Assembly: GCF_021532625.1 (NCBI RefSeq)
Contig: NZ_JAKGAR010000001.1
Coordinates: 744,001-808,000, forward strand
Direction: 5' to 3'
Origin: Octadecabacter algicola
GTDB lineage: Bacteria; Pseudomonadota; Alphaproteobacteria; Rhodobacterales; Rhodobacteraceae
DNA: 64,000 bases
The position numbers and the translations under genes were made by a program. Under the pieces are notes generated by a model that worked only from the letters and a program-made list of their open reading frames with translations, searched no databases and was not told where the DNA came from. Each line of letters starts with the position of its first letter. Position 1 is the first letter of the stretch. Below, one piece after another: positions 9,513-18,170 of the stretch.

Positions 9513-10679
9513 CTACCGCGCTGCGAGACCATCGCGCAACACACCCAACACCGTGGCCGCCGGCACGTCAGATGTGATGAAGGCCTCGCCGATGCCACGC
9601 GCGAGAATAAAGCGCAGCTTGCCATCAACAACCTTTTTGTCCTGCCCCATGAGCGCCAACAGAGCATCAGCATCGGGCAGATCGCCGTCGATGTCTTTCA
9701 GATCGGTCTTCATTCCCATGTCTTTAAGGTGCGCGCGTACGCGGCTCGGCGCTTCTTGGCTGCACAGTCCCATACGAGCCGAAACTTCAAAAGCCATAGC
9801 ACACCCGATCGCAACGCCTTCGCCATGTAACAGGCGGTTTGAATACCCTGTTGCGGCCTCAAGCGCGTGACAAAACGTATGACCAAGATTCAACAAAGCG
9901 CGGTCGCCTTGTTCCGTTTCATCCCGTTCGACGATGTCGGCCTTCATCTGTACGGACCAACGCACAGCTTCGACCCGCGCGGCTATAACGTCATTAGATA
10001 CCGCATCCGAAGAGACAGTATTATCTCCGTTCAACAGCGGCTTAAGCTTTGGCCCTTGCACTTCGAGCCAGTCAAAGAAGCTTTCGTCACCCAGCAGCCC
10101 GTATTTAGCCACCTCTCCATAGCCCGACAGGAAGTCGCGGTTTGTAAGTGTCCCCAGCAAGGCCACATCGGCCAAAACCAGAGTCGGTTGGTGAAACGCG
10201 CCGATCAAGTTTTTACCCGCCACCGAGTTGATCCCAGTTTTGCCGCCCACGGAACTGTCGACCTGTGCCAACAACGATGTCGGGATCTGCACAAACCGCA
10301 CGCCACGGCGGACTGTCGCTGCGGCGAACCCAACAAGATCGCCAATGACACCACCGCCAAAAGCAATCACTATATCGCCGCGTTCAACCTTTTGTGCCAA
10401 AAGGAATTCGACTGTTTGTTCTAAGAACGGCCAGCTCTTGGTACCTTCCCCAGCGGGCAAAACCAGACTTTCTGATGAGATGCCTTCCGCTTCCAGTCCT
10501 GCGCGTAAAGCGTCCAGATGCAAAGGGGCAACGTTGTCTTCGGTCACGATCACAACGCGTGGACGACGCAAGAACGGAGCGACCCGCGCGCCTGCTTCCG
10601 CCAGAAGACCAGGCCCGATCACCACGTCATACGAACGCCCAGGCAGGTTAACGTGAACGGTTTCAATCAAATCGCTCAT
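9513..10679 (-). CDS. aroB: 3-dehydroquinate synthase
   Basis: AroB of 388 residues, the second enzyme of the shikimate pathway; it cyclises DAHP to 3-dehydroquinate using NAD and a divalent metal. Visible family signatures include ERGDIVIAFGGGVIGDLVGFAA (NAD site), RFVQIPTSLLAQVDSSVGGKTGIN, the metal-ligand region GYGEVAKYGLL, and LNLGHTFCHALE plus LLHGEGVAIGCAM. Its start overlaps the stop of aroK by 4 bases (ATGA), so the two are co-translated, an arrangement common in proteobacteria. Confidence 0.97.
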   Translation of the reverse strand: MSDLIETVHVNLPGRSYDVVIGPGLLAEAGARVAPFLRRPRVVIVTEDNVAPLHLDALRAGLEAEGISSESLVLPAGEGTKSWPFLEQTVEFLLAQKVERGDIVIAFGGGVIGDLVGFAAATVRRGVRFVQIPTSLLAQVDSSVGGKTGINSVAGKNLIGAFHQPTLVLADVALLGTLTNRDFLSGYGEVAKYGLLGDESFFDWLEVQGPKLKPLLNGDNTVSSDAVSNDVIAARVEAVRWSVQMKADIVERDETEQGDRALLNLGHTFCHALEAATGYSNRLLHGEGVAIGCAMAFEVSARMGLCSQEAPSRVRAHLKDMGMKTDLKDIDGDLPDADALLALMGQDKKVVDGKLRFILARGIGEAFITSDVPAATVLGVLRDGLAAR

Positions 10680-11293
10680 GTGGCGGGCTCCAGTATGTCA
10701 GGGCGTGAGGCAAGTATGTCCATCACGACGTCGGTAGTTTGTTCGATTGAGTACTCGGGCTTGGTTTGGACGCTCAGCTCTGCTTTCGCATAGATCGGAG
10801 CGCGCTCCTTATAGATTTCACCCAAGGTTTTTCGAGGGTTAGGCGTGCGCAGCAACGGGCGTGTATCCTTATAGCGCACCCGTTCCCAAAGCAGGTCAAG
10901 GTCCGCATCCAAAAGCACCGCAACACCGTGCTGCGAAATCTCGGAGCGATTGCGTTCTGCCAAATAGGCACCGCCCCCCGTCGATAAAATACATGGGTCT
11001 GACGCCAGAAGACGAGAGATGACTTCGGCTTCCCGATCCCTGAAGAACGGCTCACCGGAGCGTTCAAAGATTTCCGAAATCGTAGCATTGGCGGCGGATT
11101 CTATTTCAGCATCAGAATCGATGTAAGGCACATTCAAACGCTGCGCGAGCGCGCGACCGATGGCCGTCTTGCCTGATCCCATCATCCCGACCAGCACGAC
11201 TGTACGGTGTAAGACGAAGTCCGGCTTCGGGTCCACTGTAATTTCTGGTCCTTCTGTCACCTGTATATCCCCCAGTTTGGGCCTTGTTTTCAT
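10676..11293 (-). CDS. aroK: Shikimate kinase
   Basis: Shikimate kinase of about 205 residues. The P-loop is GMMGSGKTAIGRALA, followed by the shikimate-binding SDAEIE segment, FRDREAEVI and ILSTGGGAYL, and the lid arginine in RPLLRTPNPRKTL. It phosphorylates shikimate at the 3-OH. The ATG at 11293 is chosen over the TTG at 11320. It has an N-terminal extension of about 30 residues ahead of the kinase fold compared with E. coli AroK. It is coupled to aroB by an ATGA overlap. The divergent gene starts about 160 bases away. Confidence 0.95.
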   Translation of the reverse strand: MKTRPKLGDIQVTEGPEITVDPKPDFVLHRTVVLVGMMGSGKTAIGRALAQRLNVPYIDSDAEIESAANATISEIFERSGEPFFRDREAEVISRLLASDPCILSTGGGAYLAERNRSEISQHGVAVLLDADLDLLWERVRYKDTRPLLRTPNPRKTLGEIYKERAPIYAKAELSVQTKPEYSIEQTTDVVMDILASRPDILEPAT

Positions 11294-11455
11294 AGCCCAC
11301 CGCCAAATCGTATCGGCCAAGCCCCGCTTGTTTGAAAAAATATGCTAAGCGGTGGCGTGATCTTGCTGCAAAGGACATATATAACCTCAAGACAAGCGGC
11401 AACTAAGGCCGCGCATTTGGGGCAAAGAAACGGGCAAAAGGGTGGACCGAGCAGC

Positions 11456-11608
11456 ATGTGGCGATTGATAAAACTTCTATTGGTGTTGTGCATTCTAGCG
11501 GCAATCGCTTTCATCGGCTTTGCCTATCTCGGGCCGATCTTTATGCCCGACGACTTCGCAGCCCCGATCCAACAGGTGGTTATACCGGTGACATTAGGGA
11601 GTGAGTGA
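11456..11608 (+). CDS. Small single-span membrane protein, unknown function
   Basis: A 50-residue protein starting MWRLIKLLLVLCILAAIAF, with one hydrophobic span (about 3-26) and a short C-terminal tail outside it. The frame is open further upstream (to 11342), but that part is hydrophilic and unlike a membrane leader, so the ATG at 11456 is taken. Its TGA overlaps the ATG of the next gene (TGATG), which indicates translational coupling. The function is unknown; conserved context (next to a secreted hypothetical and xerD) supports it as a real gene. Confidence 0.7.
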   Translation: MWRLIKLLLVLCILAAIAFIGFAYLGPIFMPDDFAAPIQQVVIPVTLGSE

Positions 11609-13170
11609 TGCGTGGGTTCGGAGTTTTTACGAGTGTTTTGATTATCTGTTCTGCTCCGATGCTGGCGCAAACTGACGATAATGCGCCTTTGTCGGCCATT
11701 GATTGGCTGTCCGAAACCGTTGAACAACCCGAAGTCGCAGTTGCGGCCCCCGTTTTGGGAACGCAAGCGACACGTATCCCCGATGCCGATGAAGATCCGG
11801 TCGCTCAATCTGCCACCACACCGAACGTTTCGGTTCAGACGTTGGGCGGCCCTGCCCCTCGTGCTTTGGGCATTTTGGCCCCCGAGATCACGGGCCTACC
11901 CGTAGACCTTTGGGAAAACAGCGCACCAGACACCATCGCCGCCCTAATGATGGCACAGCAGGTTGATACGCTCCCTGCTGTGCAAGAATTGATCATGACC
12001 CTGTCTATGAGCCAAGCAAACCCGCCGCGCATGGACGCCGGCGATGACGCATTCTTTTTGGCACGCGTAGATAAATTGCTGGATTTCGGTGCGTTAGAAC
12101 GTGCGCAAGCGATGCTTGAGGCGGCAAGCCCTGATACGCCGGCTTTGTTTCGCCGCTGGTTTGATGTGTCGTTACTGACGGGCACGGAAGACGCTGCCTG
12201 CCGTGATTTACAGTCGCGCCCAGATGTGGCCCCCACACCATCGGCCCGCGTTTTCTGTCTGGCGCGATCTGGCGATTGGTCCGCTGCGGCGTTGACGTTG
12301 AACACTGGATTGGCGCTTGACGATATTGATGCGGACACTGGCGCTTTGTTGTCGCGGTTCCTTGATCCCGAACTTTTTGAAGACGAACCAGACCTTACCC
12401 CGCCTGATCACGCGACTCCGCTTACCTTTAGAATGTTCGAAGCCATTGGAACCCCGCTGACCACGCAAGGCCTTCCGCGTGCTTTTTCTCATGCCGACTT
12501 ACGGGCCAATGTCGGTTGGAAAGCCCAGCTCGAGGCCGCCGAGAGATTGGCACGCTCTGGCGCGATCGCAAACAACGCGTTGATGGGGCTTTATACGGCC
12601 CGTGTACCCGCAGCGTCAGGTGGCGTCTGGGAACGCGCCCGCGCCGTTGATCAATTGACAACTGCGCTGACCAGCGAAGACGAAGGTGCAATAGATGACG
12701 CCCTGACGCGCCTGTGGAACGAGGCCCAGTCCGTTGGCGTGACCGTTCAGATGGCCCAGTATTTCGCCCCTTTGATGCTGGATACTGGGGCGGTTCCCGC
12801 TGACCCGTTGGTGTTCAAGTTTCTATTGTTGTCCGATCGCTACGAAGAAGCAGCCCTGAACGAAGACCTCGCCATCACCGATCCATCTTTGGCCGCGATT
12901 GCACGTGGTGGTGATTTTTCAAACGTCGGCGTTGAGCGCAAACAATATCCGTTGGTGCGCGCCGCCTTTGAAGCAGAACCAGATGCGACACTTGTCGAAA
13001 TGGCAAGCCAAGGCCGCACCGGCGAAGCAATCTTGCGCAACATTGCGACCCTTCAACAAGGGATCGACGGCGATGCACAGGCCTTTCAAGATGGGATCGC
13101 AACCTTGCGCGCGCTTGGTTTGGAAGACGCAGCGCGACGCATCTCTTTGCAATATCTGTTGCTTCCATGA
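11608..13170 (+). CDS. Secreted hypothetical protein, alpha-helical
   Basis: A protein of 520 residues with a signal peptide (MRGFGVFTSVLIICSAPMLAQ) and then an acidic, alanine/leucine-rich body that looks like helical repeats (for example ALERAQAMLEAASPDTPALFRRW). No catalytic motif is recognised. GGGAGTG lies before the ATG at 11608. It is coupled on both sides: TGATG with the small membrane protein and ATGA with xerD. It is probably periplasmic. The role is unknown, and the tight link to xerD may be only historical. Confidence 0.85.
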   Translation: MRGFGVFTSVLIICSAPMLAQTDDNAPLSAIDWLSETVEQPEVAVAAPVLGTQATRIPDADEDPVAQSATTPNVSVQTLGGPAPRALGILAPEITGLPVDLWENSAPDTIAALMMAQQVDTLPAVQELIMTLSMSQANPPRMDAGDDAFFLARVDKLLDFGALERAQAMLEAASPDTPALFRRWFDVSLLTGTEDAACRDLQSRPDVAPTPSARVFCLARSGDWSAAALTLNTGLALDDIDADTGALLSRFLDPELFEDEPDLTPPDHATPLTFRMFEAIGTPLTTQGLPRAFSHADLRANVGWKAQLEAAERLARSGAIANNALMGLYTARVPAASGGVWERARAVDQLTTALTSEDEGAIDDALTRLWNEAQSVGVTVQMAQYFAPLMLDTGAVPADPLVFKFLLLSDRYEEAALNEDLAITDPSLAAIARGGDFSNVGVERKQYPLVRAAFEAEPDATLVEMASQGRTGEAILRNIATLQQGIDGDAQAFQDGIATLRALGLEDAARRISLQYLLLP

Positions 13171-14093
13171 GCGCGTCTGAACGCCCGAACGCCAACTGGA
13201 TTCAAGCCTTCCTTGAGGCGCAGGCCGCAGAGTTGGACGCTGCTACAAATACCCAATTGGCTTATGCCCGTGACCTGACCGCGTTTTCTGACTGGTTGGA
13301 CGGACATTTTAGCACCGTCACGCAAAGTGATGTTGAGCGTTATTTGATCTGGTGCGATGACCAAGGGCTTGCAAAATCCACGCGGGCGCGACGCCTGTCG
13401 GCGATCAAGCAAATCTATCGGTTCGCCTTTGAAGAAGGCTGGCGCGATGACAACCCTGCAATCCAGATCAGTGGCCCAGGGCGCGACAAACGTCTTCCCA
13501 AGACCCTAAGCCATGAAGAAGTCGATGCCTTGCTAGGGGCCGCACGCGCCGCACCCAAAGACACATTGCGCACCACCTGCCTGATGGAACTGCTGTACGC
13601 GACGGGCATGCGCGTGACCGAATTGGTGTCCCTCCCTGTTGCCGCCGCACGGGGTGATCCGCGCATGTTGTTGGTACGCGGCAAAGGCGACAAGGAACGC
13701 ATGGTGCCCCTTTCCCCACCTGCCCGCACGGCCACCGCCACGTGGCTCGCCGCACGCGATGAGGCCGAAGAGGCCGCCGTGAAAGACGGCGCACCACGAT
13801 CAAAGTTCCTGTTCCCATCCCGCGGTAAGCTGGGGCATCTCACGCGACAAAGCTTTTTCAATCTCATCAAGGACCTTGCCGTTGCGGGTAGCGTATCCCC
13901 TGCAAAGGTTACCCCGCACACGCTACGCCACGCCTTTGCAACCCATCTCTTGGCGGGCGGTGCTGATTTGCGATCCATCCAGACGTTGCTGGGCCACGCT
14001 GATGTGGCGACGACAGAAATCTACACTCATGTGCTGGATGAACGCCTGAAAGAACTGGTGCTGGATCACCATCCTTTGGCGCAAGACGACTAG
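13167..14093 (+). CDS. xerD: Site-specific tyrosine recombinase XerD
   Basis: A protein of 308 residues with an N-terminal SAM-like core-binding domain (about 5-95) and a C-terminal catalytic domain. Catalytic residues are visible: Arg in LLYATGMRVTELVSL, Lys in VRGKGDKER, HTLRHAFATHLLAGG (H-x2-R), His in LLGHADVATTEIYTHV and the nucleophile Tyr in that same segment. With XerC it resolves chromosome dimers at dif. Assignment to XerD rather than XerC rests on overall resemblance and the neighbouring aroK-aroB genes; a XerC call is possible. Confidence 0.9.
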   Translation: MSASERPNANWIQAFLEAQAAELDAATNTQLAYARDLTAFSDWLDGHFSTVTQSDVERYLIWCDDQGLAKSTRARRLSAIKQIYRFAFEEGWRDDNPAIQISGPGRDKRLPKTLSHEEVDALLGAARAAPKDTLRTTCLMELLYATGMRVTELVSLPVAAARGDPRMLLVRGKGDKERMVPLSPPARTATATWLAARDEAEEAAVKDGAPRSKFLFPSRGKLGHLTRQSFFNLIKDLAVAGSVSPAKVTPHTLRHAFATHLLAGGADLRSIQTLLGHADVATTEIYTHVLDERLKELVLDHHPLAQDD

Positions 14094-14153
14094 CCCCCCT
14101 TGAACGTGCCCTCATGCGCCACCATAACACTCCAATGATAAAGATTTACTGCC

Positions 14154-15443
14154 ATGCTTGACGCTGCATTCTGGATCACCGCTGGTGCGATCCTGTTTCT
14201 TCTTGTGCTTTCGGGCTTCTTTTCGGGATCCGAAACCGCGCTGACTGCCGCCTCGCGCGGGAAACTGCGAGCAAACGCCGACAAAGGCGACAAGGGCGCT
14301 GAGAAAGCATTCGATGTCACCGAAGATCGTGAACGGTTGATCGGATCGGTTTTGCTAGGCAACAATCTGGTTAACATTCTTGCCACGTCACTGGCGACAA
14401 CCATGTTCTTGCGCCTGTTCGGGGAAAACGGCGTGGCCTTGGCAACAATCATCATGACGTTGTTGGTGCTGATCTTTGCCGAAGTCCTGCCTAAGACCTA
14501 TGCCATTACAAACCCCGAACGCGCAGCATCGCTGGCCGCACGGCCGATTTCTTTGATTGTTACCATCTTTGCCCCTGTGGTTACGGCGGTACGCACATTG
14601 GTGCGTGGTGTTTTGCAGGTGTTCGGCGTTCAGACCGACCCAGACAGCAACATCCTTGCAGTCCGCGAAGAGATCGCAGGCGCTTTGCAACTGGGCCATT
14701 CCGAAGGTGTTGTAGAAAAAGAAGACCGCGACCGCATTTTGGGTGCGCTTGATCTGGGTGATCGCACGGTTGAGGAAATCATGCTTCACCGCACGGATAT
14801 CGAAATGATCGACGCCGCCCTGCCTGTGGCCGAAATCCTGTCGCTTTGTCTGGACAGCAACCACACTCGCCTGCCGCTGTATCGCGATGAGCCGGAAAAC
14901 ATCGTTGGTGTCTTGCACGCCAAAGACTTGCTGCGCGCCATGCACAAGATGCTGGCCGATGGCCGGATCGAGCCACAGGAAATGGCAGAGTTTGATATTC
15001 TAACAGTTGCAATGAAACCTTACTTCGTGCCGGAAACCACGACGCTCGATGACCAAATGCATCAGTTCTTGGCGCGACGTCGCCATTTTGCATTGGTCGT
15101 CGATGAATACGGCACCCTGCAAGGGTTGATCACACTAGAAGACATCCTTGAAGAAATCGTCGGTGAAATCACCGATGAGTTTGACACCGATGAGGAAAAC
15201 GACCTCATCGCGGCAGAGGATGGCAGCTATACCGTGGACGGCACCATGACGATCCGCGATGTGAACCGTGCAACCGACTGGAACTTGCCGGATGACGAAG
15301 CCAATACCGTTGCCGGACTGGTCATCCACGAGGCTCAAATGATCCCGATGGTCGGCCAAGTGTTCAGCTTTCACGGTTTCCGCTTTGAAGTTATCGCCAA
15401 AGATGAAAACCGCGTTTCCGAGCTGAAGATTTCCGAGCTATAG
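14154..15443 (+). CDS. HlyC/CorC (CNNM) family transporter: DUF21, CBS pair and CorC domain
   Basis: Membrane protein of 429 residues. The DUF21 transmembrane domain spans about 1-185 (FFSGSETALTAASRGKL, ITNPERAASLAA). A CBS pair follows at about 200-335 (LDSNHTRLPLYRDEPENIVGVLHAKDLL, FALVVDEYGTLQGLITLEDILEEIVGEI), then a CorC_HlyC domain to the end (EDGSYTVDGTMTIRDVN). The family includes Mg2+/Co2+ transporters; the substrate of this member is not shown by sequence. It stands alone, 60 bases after xerD. Confidence 0.92.
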   Translation: MLDAAFWITAGAILFLLVLSGFFSGSETALTAASRGKLRANADKGDKGAEKAFDVTEDRERLIGSVLLGNNLVNILATSLATTMFLRLFGENGVALATIIMTLLVLIFAEVLPKTYAITNPERAASLAARPISLIVTIFAPVVTAVRTLVRGVLQVFGVQTDPDSNILAVREEIAGALQLGHSEGVVEKEDRDRILGALDLGDRTVEEIMLHRTDIEMIDAALPVAEILSLCLDSNHTRLPLYRDEPENIVGVLHAKDLLRAMHKMLADGRIEPQEMAEFDILTVAMKPYFVPETTTLDDQMHQFLARRRHFALVVDEYGTLQGLITLEDILEEIVGEITDEFDTDEENDLIAAEDGSYTVDGTMTIRDVNRATDWNLPDDEANTVAGLVIHEAQMIPMVGQVFSFHGFRFEVIAKDENRVSELKISEL

Positions 15444-15480
15444 CAACGTAACGCACCAAGACCGCACAGGACAAATTGAC

Positions 15481-15750
15481 ATGACCTCTGAGACAATCCT
15501 TGCTGACCGTCTGAAATCTGTACGCAAGGCGCGAAAGATTGGACGCCCGAAATTGGCGAAACTGTCGGGTCTGACAGAACGTCAGCTTGCAAAGTTGGAA
15601 ACAAAGGGCGCCGCGGTGCCCGAACCGGTTTTGTCCAACTTAGCCGAGGCGCTGCACATCACGCCTTTGGCTTTGACAGGTGCCCTGCCCTTGATCGACG
15701 AAGATTTACAGCCAGCGGCTAGTACCTGTACCAGCGGCTGCTGTGGCTGA
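15481..15750 (+). CDS. Small XRE-like helix-turn-helix protein with a cysteine-rich tail
   Basis: An 89-residue protein. Residues 5-65 look like a lambda-repressor-type helix-turn-helix (LKSVRKARKIGRPKLAKLSGLTERQLAKLE). The tail ends STCTSGCCG with three cysteines in six residues, which might bind a metal or act as a thiol switch; that is inference. The start lies directly after the CorC-like gene, 37 bases away. The target genes are unknown. Confidence 0.8.
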   Translation: MTSETILADRLKSVRKARKIGRPKLAKLSGLTERQLAKLETKGAAVPEPVLSNLAEALHITPLALTGALPLIDEDLQPAASTCTSGCCG

Positions 15751-16035
15751 TCACTGACAGGTCGCAGCCTCAGGATGATCTGAACCCCATATACGACTGA
15801 CGTCCTTGGCGACTTGCTTCCGTTGCAAGCGATCTAGCTCCGCCAATGCGCGGTCTTGATCGCCACTGCGAGCCAGCGCCCTGTCATAGGCACGCCTAAC
15901 AGTTGCTGCGCGCCATGGCAGCAATGCCCCCGAAACCCAAACGCGTAATTCGGGCGGCAGCCGATCATAGTCTTGCATCGGATTTCGTGCACGACGCTTT
16001 GTTTTCAGCGTCGTCGCGCCACGGTTACTGCGCAT
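15751..16035 (-). CDS. DUF6525-type hypothetical protein
   Basis: A basic 94-residue protein beginning MRSNRGATTLKTKRRARNPM and continuing YDRLPPELRVWVSGALLPW, a pattern I associate with a conserved Rhodobacterales family (DUF6525). The ATG at 16035 has AGGGG 9 bases upstream and fits this family start; the frame runs on to 16092 without support. The function is unknown. Its stop abuts the end of the convergent HTH gene. Confidence 0.75.
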   Translation of the reverse strand: MRSNRGATTLKTKRRARNPMQDYDRLPPELRVWVSGALLPWRAATVRRAYDRALARSGDQDRALAELDRLQRKQVAKDVSRIWGSDHPEAATCQ

Positions 16036-16101
16036 CAAAAAATCCCCTAGCTGTGCTAGGGAATATTTAGGTAACAGTATAACATAACGCAACTGGAAAA
16101 A

Positions 16102-17640
16102 TTAGCGCCCTTTGAACAAACCACCCAAAATGCCGCGCACAATGCGTCGGCCTGTGGTGCCCTTAAGTTCTTTGGCGACGGCGGTTGCAATTGCACCGCC
16201 CCAGCCATCTTTGGAAGACGAACGACGGCTGGTCGAGCGTTCCCCGTCACTGCCCGTATAGCGACGGCCTTGTTTGTGCTCGCGCTCTTCGGCTTCCAAT
16301 TTTTCTTCTTGGGCCTCGGCTTCTTCGGCTGCTTTGGCCGCGTCACCTGCCCGTTTTGCCAGCATTTCGGCGGCTGAATTGCGATCTAAACGTTCATCGT
16401 ATTTGCCCGACATAGGAGATACGGCCATGACCTCGGCGCGTTCGGCTTTGGTGATCGGGCCAAGCTGTGAAGATGGCGGACGGATCAAGGTGCGTTCCAC
16501 AATGCCGGGCACACCTTTGTCCATCAACATTGACGTGACGGCTTCGCCAGTTCCGACTTCGCGGATGGCTTCAGCGGTGTCGAACAATGGGTTCGGGCGA
16601 TACGTGTCGGCCGCCTGTTTCAGTTCCTTTTGGTCCTTGGCGGTGAATGCCCGCAGTGCGTGCTGGACGCGGTTTCCGAGCTGGCCCAGAACGTCCTCGG
16701 GAACGTCCGCGGGGTTCTGCGTAATGAAATAAACACCAACACCTTTGGAACGGATCAGGCGAGCGACCTGTTCGACCTTGTCCACCAATGCCTTGGGGGC
16801 GTCATCAAACAACAAGTGGGCTTCGTCAAAGAAGAAGACCAGTTTGGGTTTGTCTGGGTTGCCGACCTCTGGCAGTTCCTCAAACAGTTCGGACAGCAGC
16901 CACAACAGGAACGTCGCATATAGTTTGGGCGACGCCATCAGTTTATCAGAGGCAAGAATGTTGATCCGTCCGCGCCCGTCAGCTTCGGTGTGCATCATGT
17001 CGTGCAAGTCCAACGCCGGTTCGCCGAACAATTCTGCCCCACCTTGGTTTTCCAGGACCAACAATTGCCGTTGGATCGCGCCAACGGATGACGACGCCAC
17101 ATTACCGTAGCGCAAAGAAAGGTCTTTGGAGTTCTGACCAACCCAAACGAGCAAGGCTTGAAGGTCTTCCAGATCAAGCAGAGGCAGGCCGTCTTCGTCC
17201 GCCACACGGAAAGCGACGTTCAAGACGCCCTCCTGTGCTTCGGTAAGCCCCATAAGGCTAGACAACAACAATGGGCCCATTTCGGCAACTGTGGTGCGGA
17301 TTGGATGACCCTGCTCGCCCAGCAAGTCCCAGAACGTTACGGGAAAGGAATCGTATTGCAGATCAAGGCCGATCGTCTCGGCGCGCTTCATAAACGGTTC
17401 GTGCAGTTTAAAGTCAGCGGTGCCGGATTTCGCCAATCCGGACAGATCGCCTTTTACATCGGACAGAAACACAGGAACGCCCGCAGCCGAAAACCCTTCG
17501 GCAAGGATTTGCAACGTCACTGTTTTGCCGGTGCCTGTGGCCCCTGCGATCAATCCGTGGCGGTTCGCGTATTGATACTGCAATTCCTGTGCTGTGCCGT
17601 ATCCATCGCCGCCGCCACCTACGAAAATTCCGTTGCTCAT
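16102..17640 (-). CDS. HerA-like helicase/ATPase, DUF853 (YjgR) family
   Basis: A protein of 512 residues. A Walker A motif near the N-terminus ([16 protein letters not shown]) and Walker B ([13 protein letters not shown]) identify a HerA/FtsK-type RecA-fold ATPase; the sensor-like region [31 protein letters not shown] also matches DUF853. An alanine/glutamate-rich segment at about 425-460 is probably a coiled coil. The ATG at 17640 has AGGGA 7 bases upstream and is preferred to the frame start at 17664. E. coli YjgR belongs to this family. The cellular role is not established. Confidence 0.9.
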   Translation of the reverse strand: MSNGIFVGGGGDGYGTAQELQYQYANRHGLIAGATGTGKTVTLQILAEGFSAAGVPVFLSDVKGDLSGLAKSGTADFKLHEPFMKRAETIGLDLQYDSFPVTFWDLLGEQGHPIRTTVAEMGPLLLSSLMGLTEAQEGVLNVAFRVADEDGLPLLDLEDLQALLVWVGQNSKDLSLRYGNVASSSVGAIQRQLLVLENQGGAELFGEPALDLHDMMHTEADGRGRINILASDKLMASPKLYATFLLWLLSELFEELPEVGNPDKPKLVFFFDEAHLLFDDAPKALVDKVEQVARLIRSKGVGVYFITQNPADVPEDVLGQLGNRVQHALRAFTAKDQKELKQAADTYRPNPLFDTAEAIREVGTGEAVTSMLMDKGVPGIVERTLIRPPSSQLGPITKAERAEVMAVSPMSGKYDERLDRNSAAEMLAKRAGDAAKAAEEAEAQEEKLEAEEREHKQGRRYTGSDGERSTSRRSSSKDGWGGAIATAVAKELKGTTGRRIVRGILGGLFKGR

Positions 17641-17712
17641 TTTTTGTTCCCTGCCTCGGTCCATGTCGGACTATCGTTTCATTTCATGGGCTAAAATACA
17701 TTCTTAACCTTT

Positions 17713-17763
17713 ATGAGCCAGTATATTCGTACGGGCCGCATGAGTCCTCGTGTTGGTCCGTGA
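17713..17763 (+). CDS. Possible 16-residue leader peptide upstream of a terminator
   Basis: A short frame MSQYIRTGRMSPRVGP ends 20 bases before the terminator at 17784. It has no clear ribosome site, and no residue run typical of attenuator peptides. On the opposite strand an equally short frame (ATG 17740-17742, 16 residues) has GAGG upstream, so neither can be asserted. It is listed because a + strand transcript must cross this point. Confidence 0.2.
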   Translation: MSQYIRTGRMSPRVGP

Positions 17764-17783
17764 CTTCCTCCCTGTTAGACCTG

Positions 17784-17818
17784 CCGCGCCCAGATAAACT
17801 CTGAGGCGCGGTTTTTTT
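17784..17818 (+). terminator. Intrinsic terminator of an unassigned + strand transcript
   Basis: A 7-bp perfect GC stem (CCGCGCC / GGCGCGG) with a 14-base loop is followed by seven T. No annotated gene precedes it on this strand. The sequence just upstream contains CTTCCTCCC, complementary to a ribosome-binding consensus. Confidence 0.75.
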
Positions 17819-17928
17819 ACGGATCGATCACCGCAATGACGGTCACGTTAAACCTTCTGGCCGAGGGCTGAATGTCATTATTAAGAATATCAAATGACAT
17901 TTTTATCAAAAACGTGAAGATCATGCTG

Positions 17929-17957
17929 TTGACGGGTGCCAAATGGTTTCGTAGCGT
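17929..17957 (+). promoter_or_regulatory. Candidate promoter of the second small RNA
   Basis: TTGACG (17929-17934) and TAGCGT (17952-17957) are separated by exactly 17 bases. A start near 17964 would give a transcript of about 60 nt ending at the terminator at 18023. Confidence 0.4.
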
Positions 17958-17963
17958 CTGCGC

Positions 17964-18023
17964 AATAAGTCGGCCAAGTCCGATAGGGAGAAGACGAAGA
18001 AGGGCCTTTTGGGGCCCTTTTTC
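17964..18023 (+). ncRNA. Candidate small RNA (about 60 nt) ending in an intrinsic terminator
   Basis: The segment has a small hairpin (TCGG / CCGA around CCAAGT), then a purine-rich single-stranded stretch (AGGGAGAAGACGAAG), then a terminator with a 7-bp stem (AAGGGCC / GGCCCTT) at 18000-18019 and a T5 tail. A plausible promoter lies at the right distance upstream. There is no start codon inside. No known RNA family is recognised. It could alternatively be a leader of the downstream ialB-like gene, read through the hairpin. Confidence 0.45.
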
Positions 18024-18170
18024 TATTTGGGAACAATATGTTCACAGGTTGGGCGGTTCCCGTAAGCGCTGCTTTGCCGAACGTGTCTTTTGCGCTGACA
18101 CCCCATTCATCCCATGCTAAACCTCGCCAAAGCACCTATACCCTTGCACTTACTTGTATCGGAACGATCT

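Larger units (their letters stand above)
17641..18170. other. Gap of 530 bases with no large gene: two candidate small-RNA units
   Basis: No protein gene of ordinary size is supported here. The + strand carries two intrinsic terminators (17784-17818 and 18000-18023), neither downstream of a known gene, since the gene to the left reads leftward. Each must therefore end a transcript that starts inside the gap. Details are in the separate entries. Confidence 0.6.

Noticed and set aside
13167-14093. Tyrosine recombinase as sign of an integrated element
   Set aside because: The protein matches housekeeping XerD and is translationally coupled to chromosomal genes.
17713-17818. Signal recognition particle RNA or 6S RNA
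   Set aside because: The conserved SRP loop and the long 6S bulged hairpin are both absent, although the terminator is convincing.
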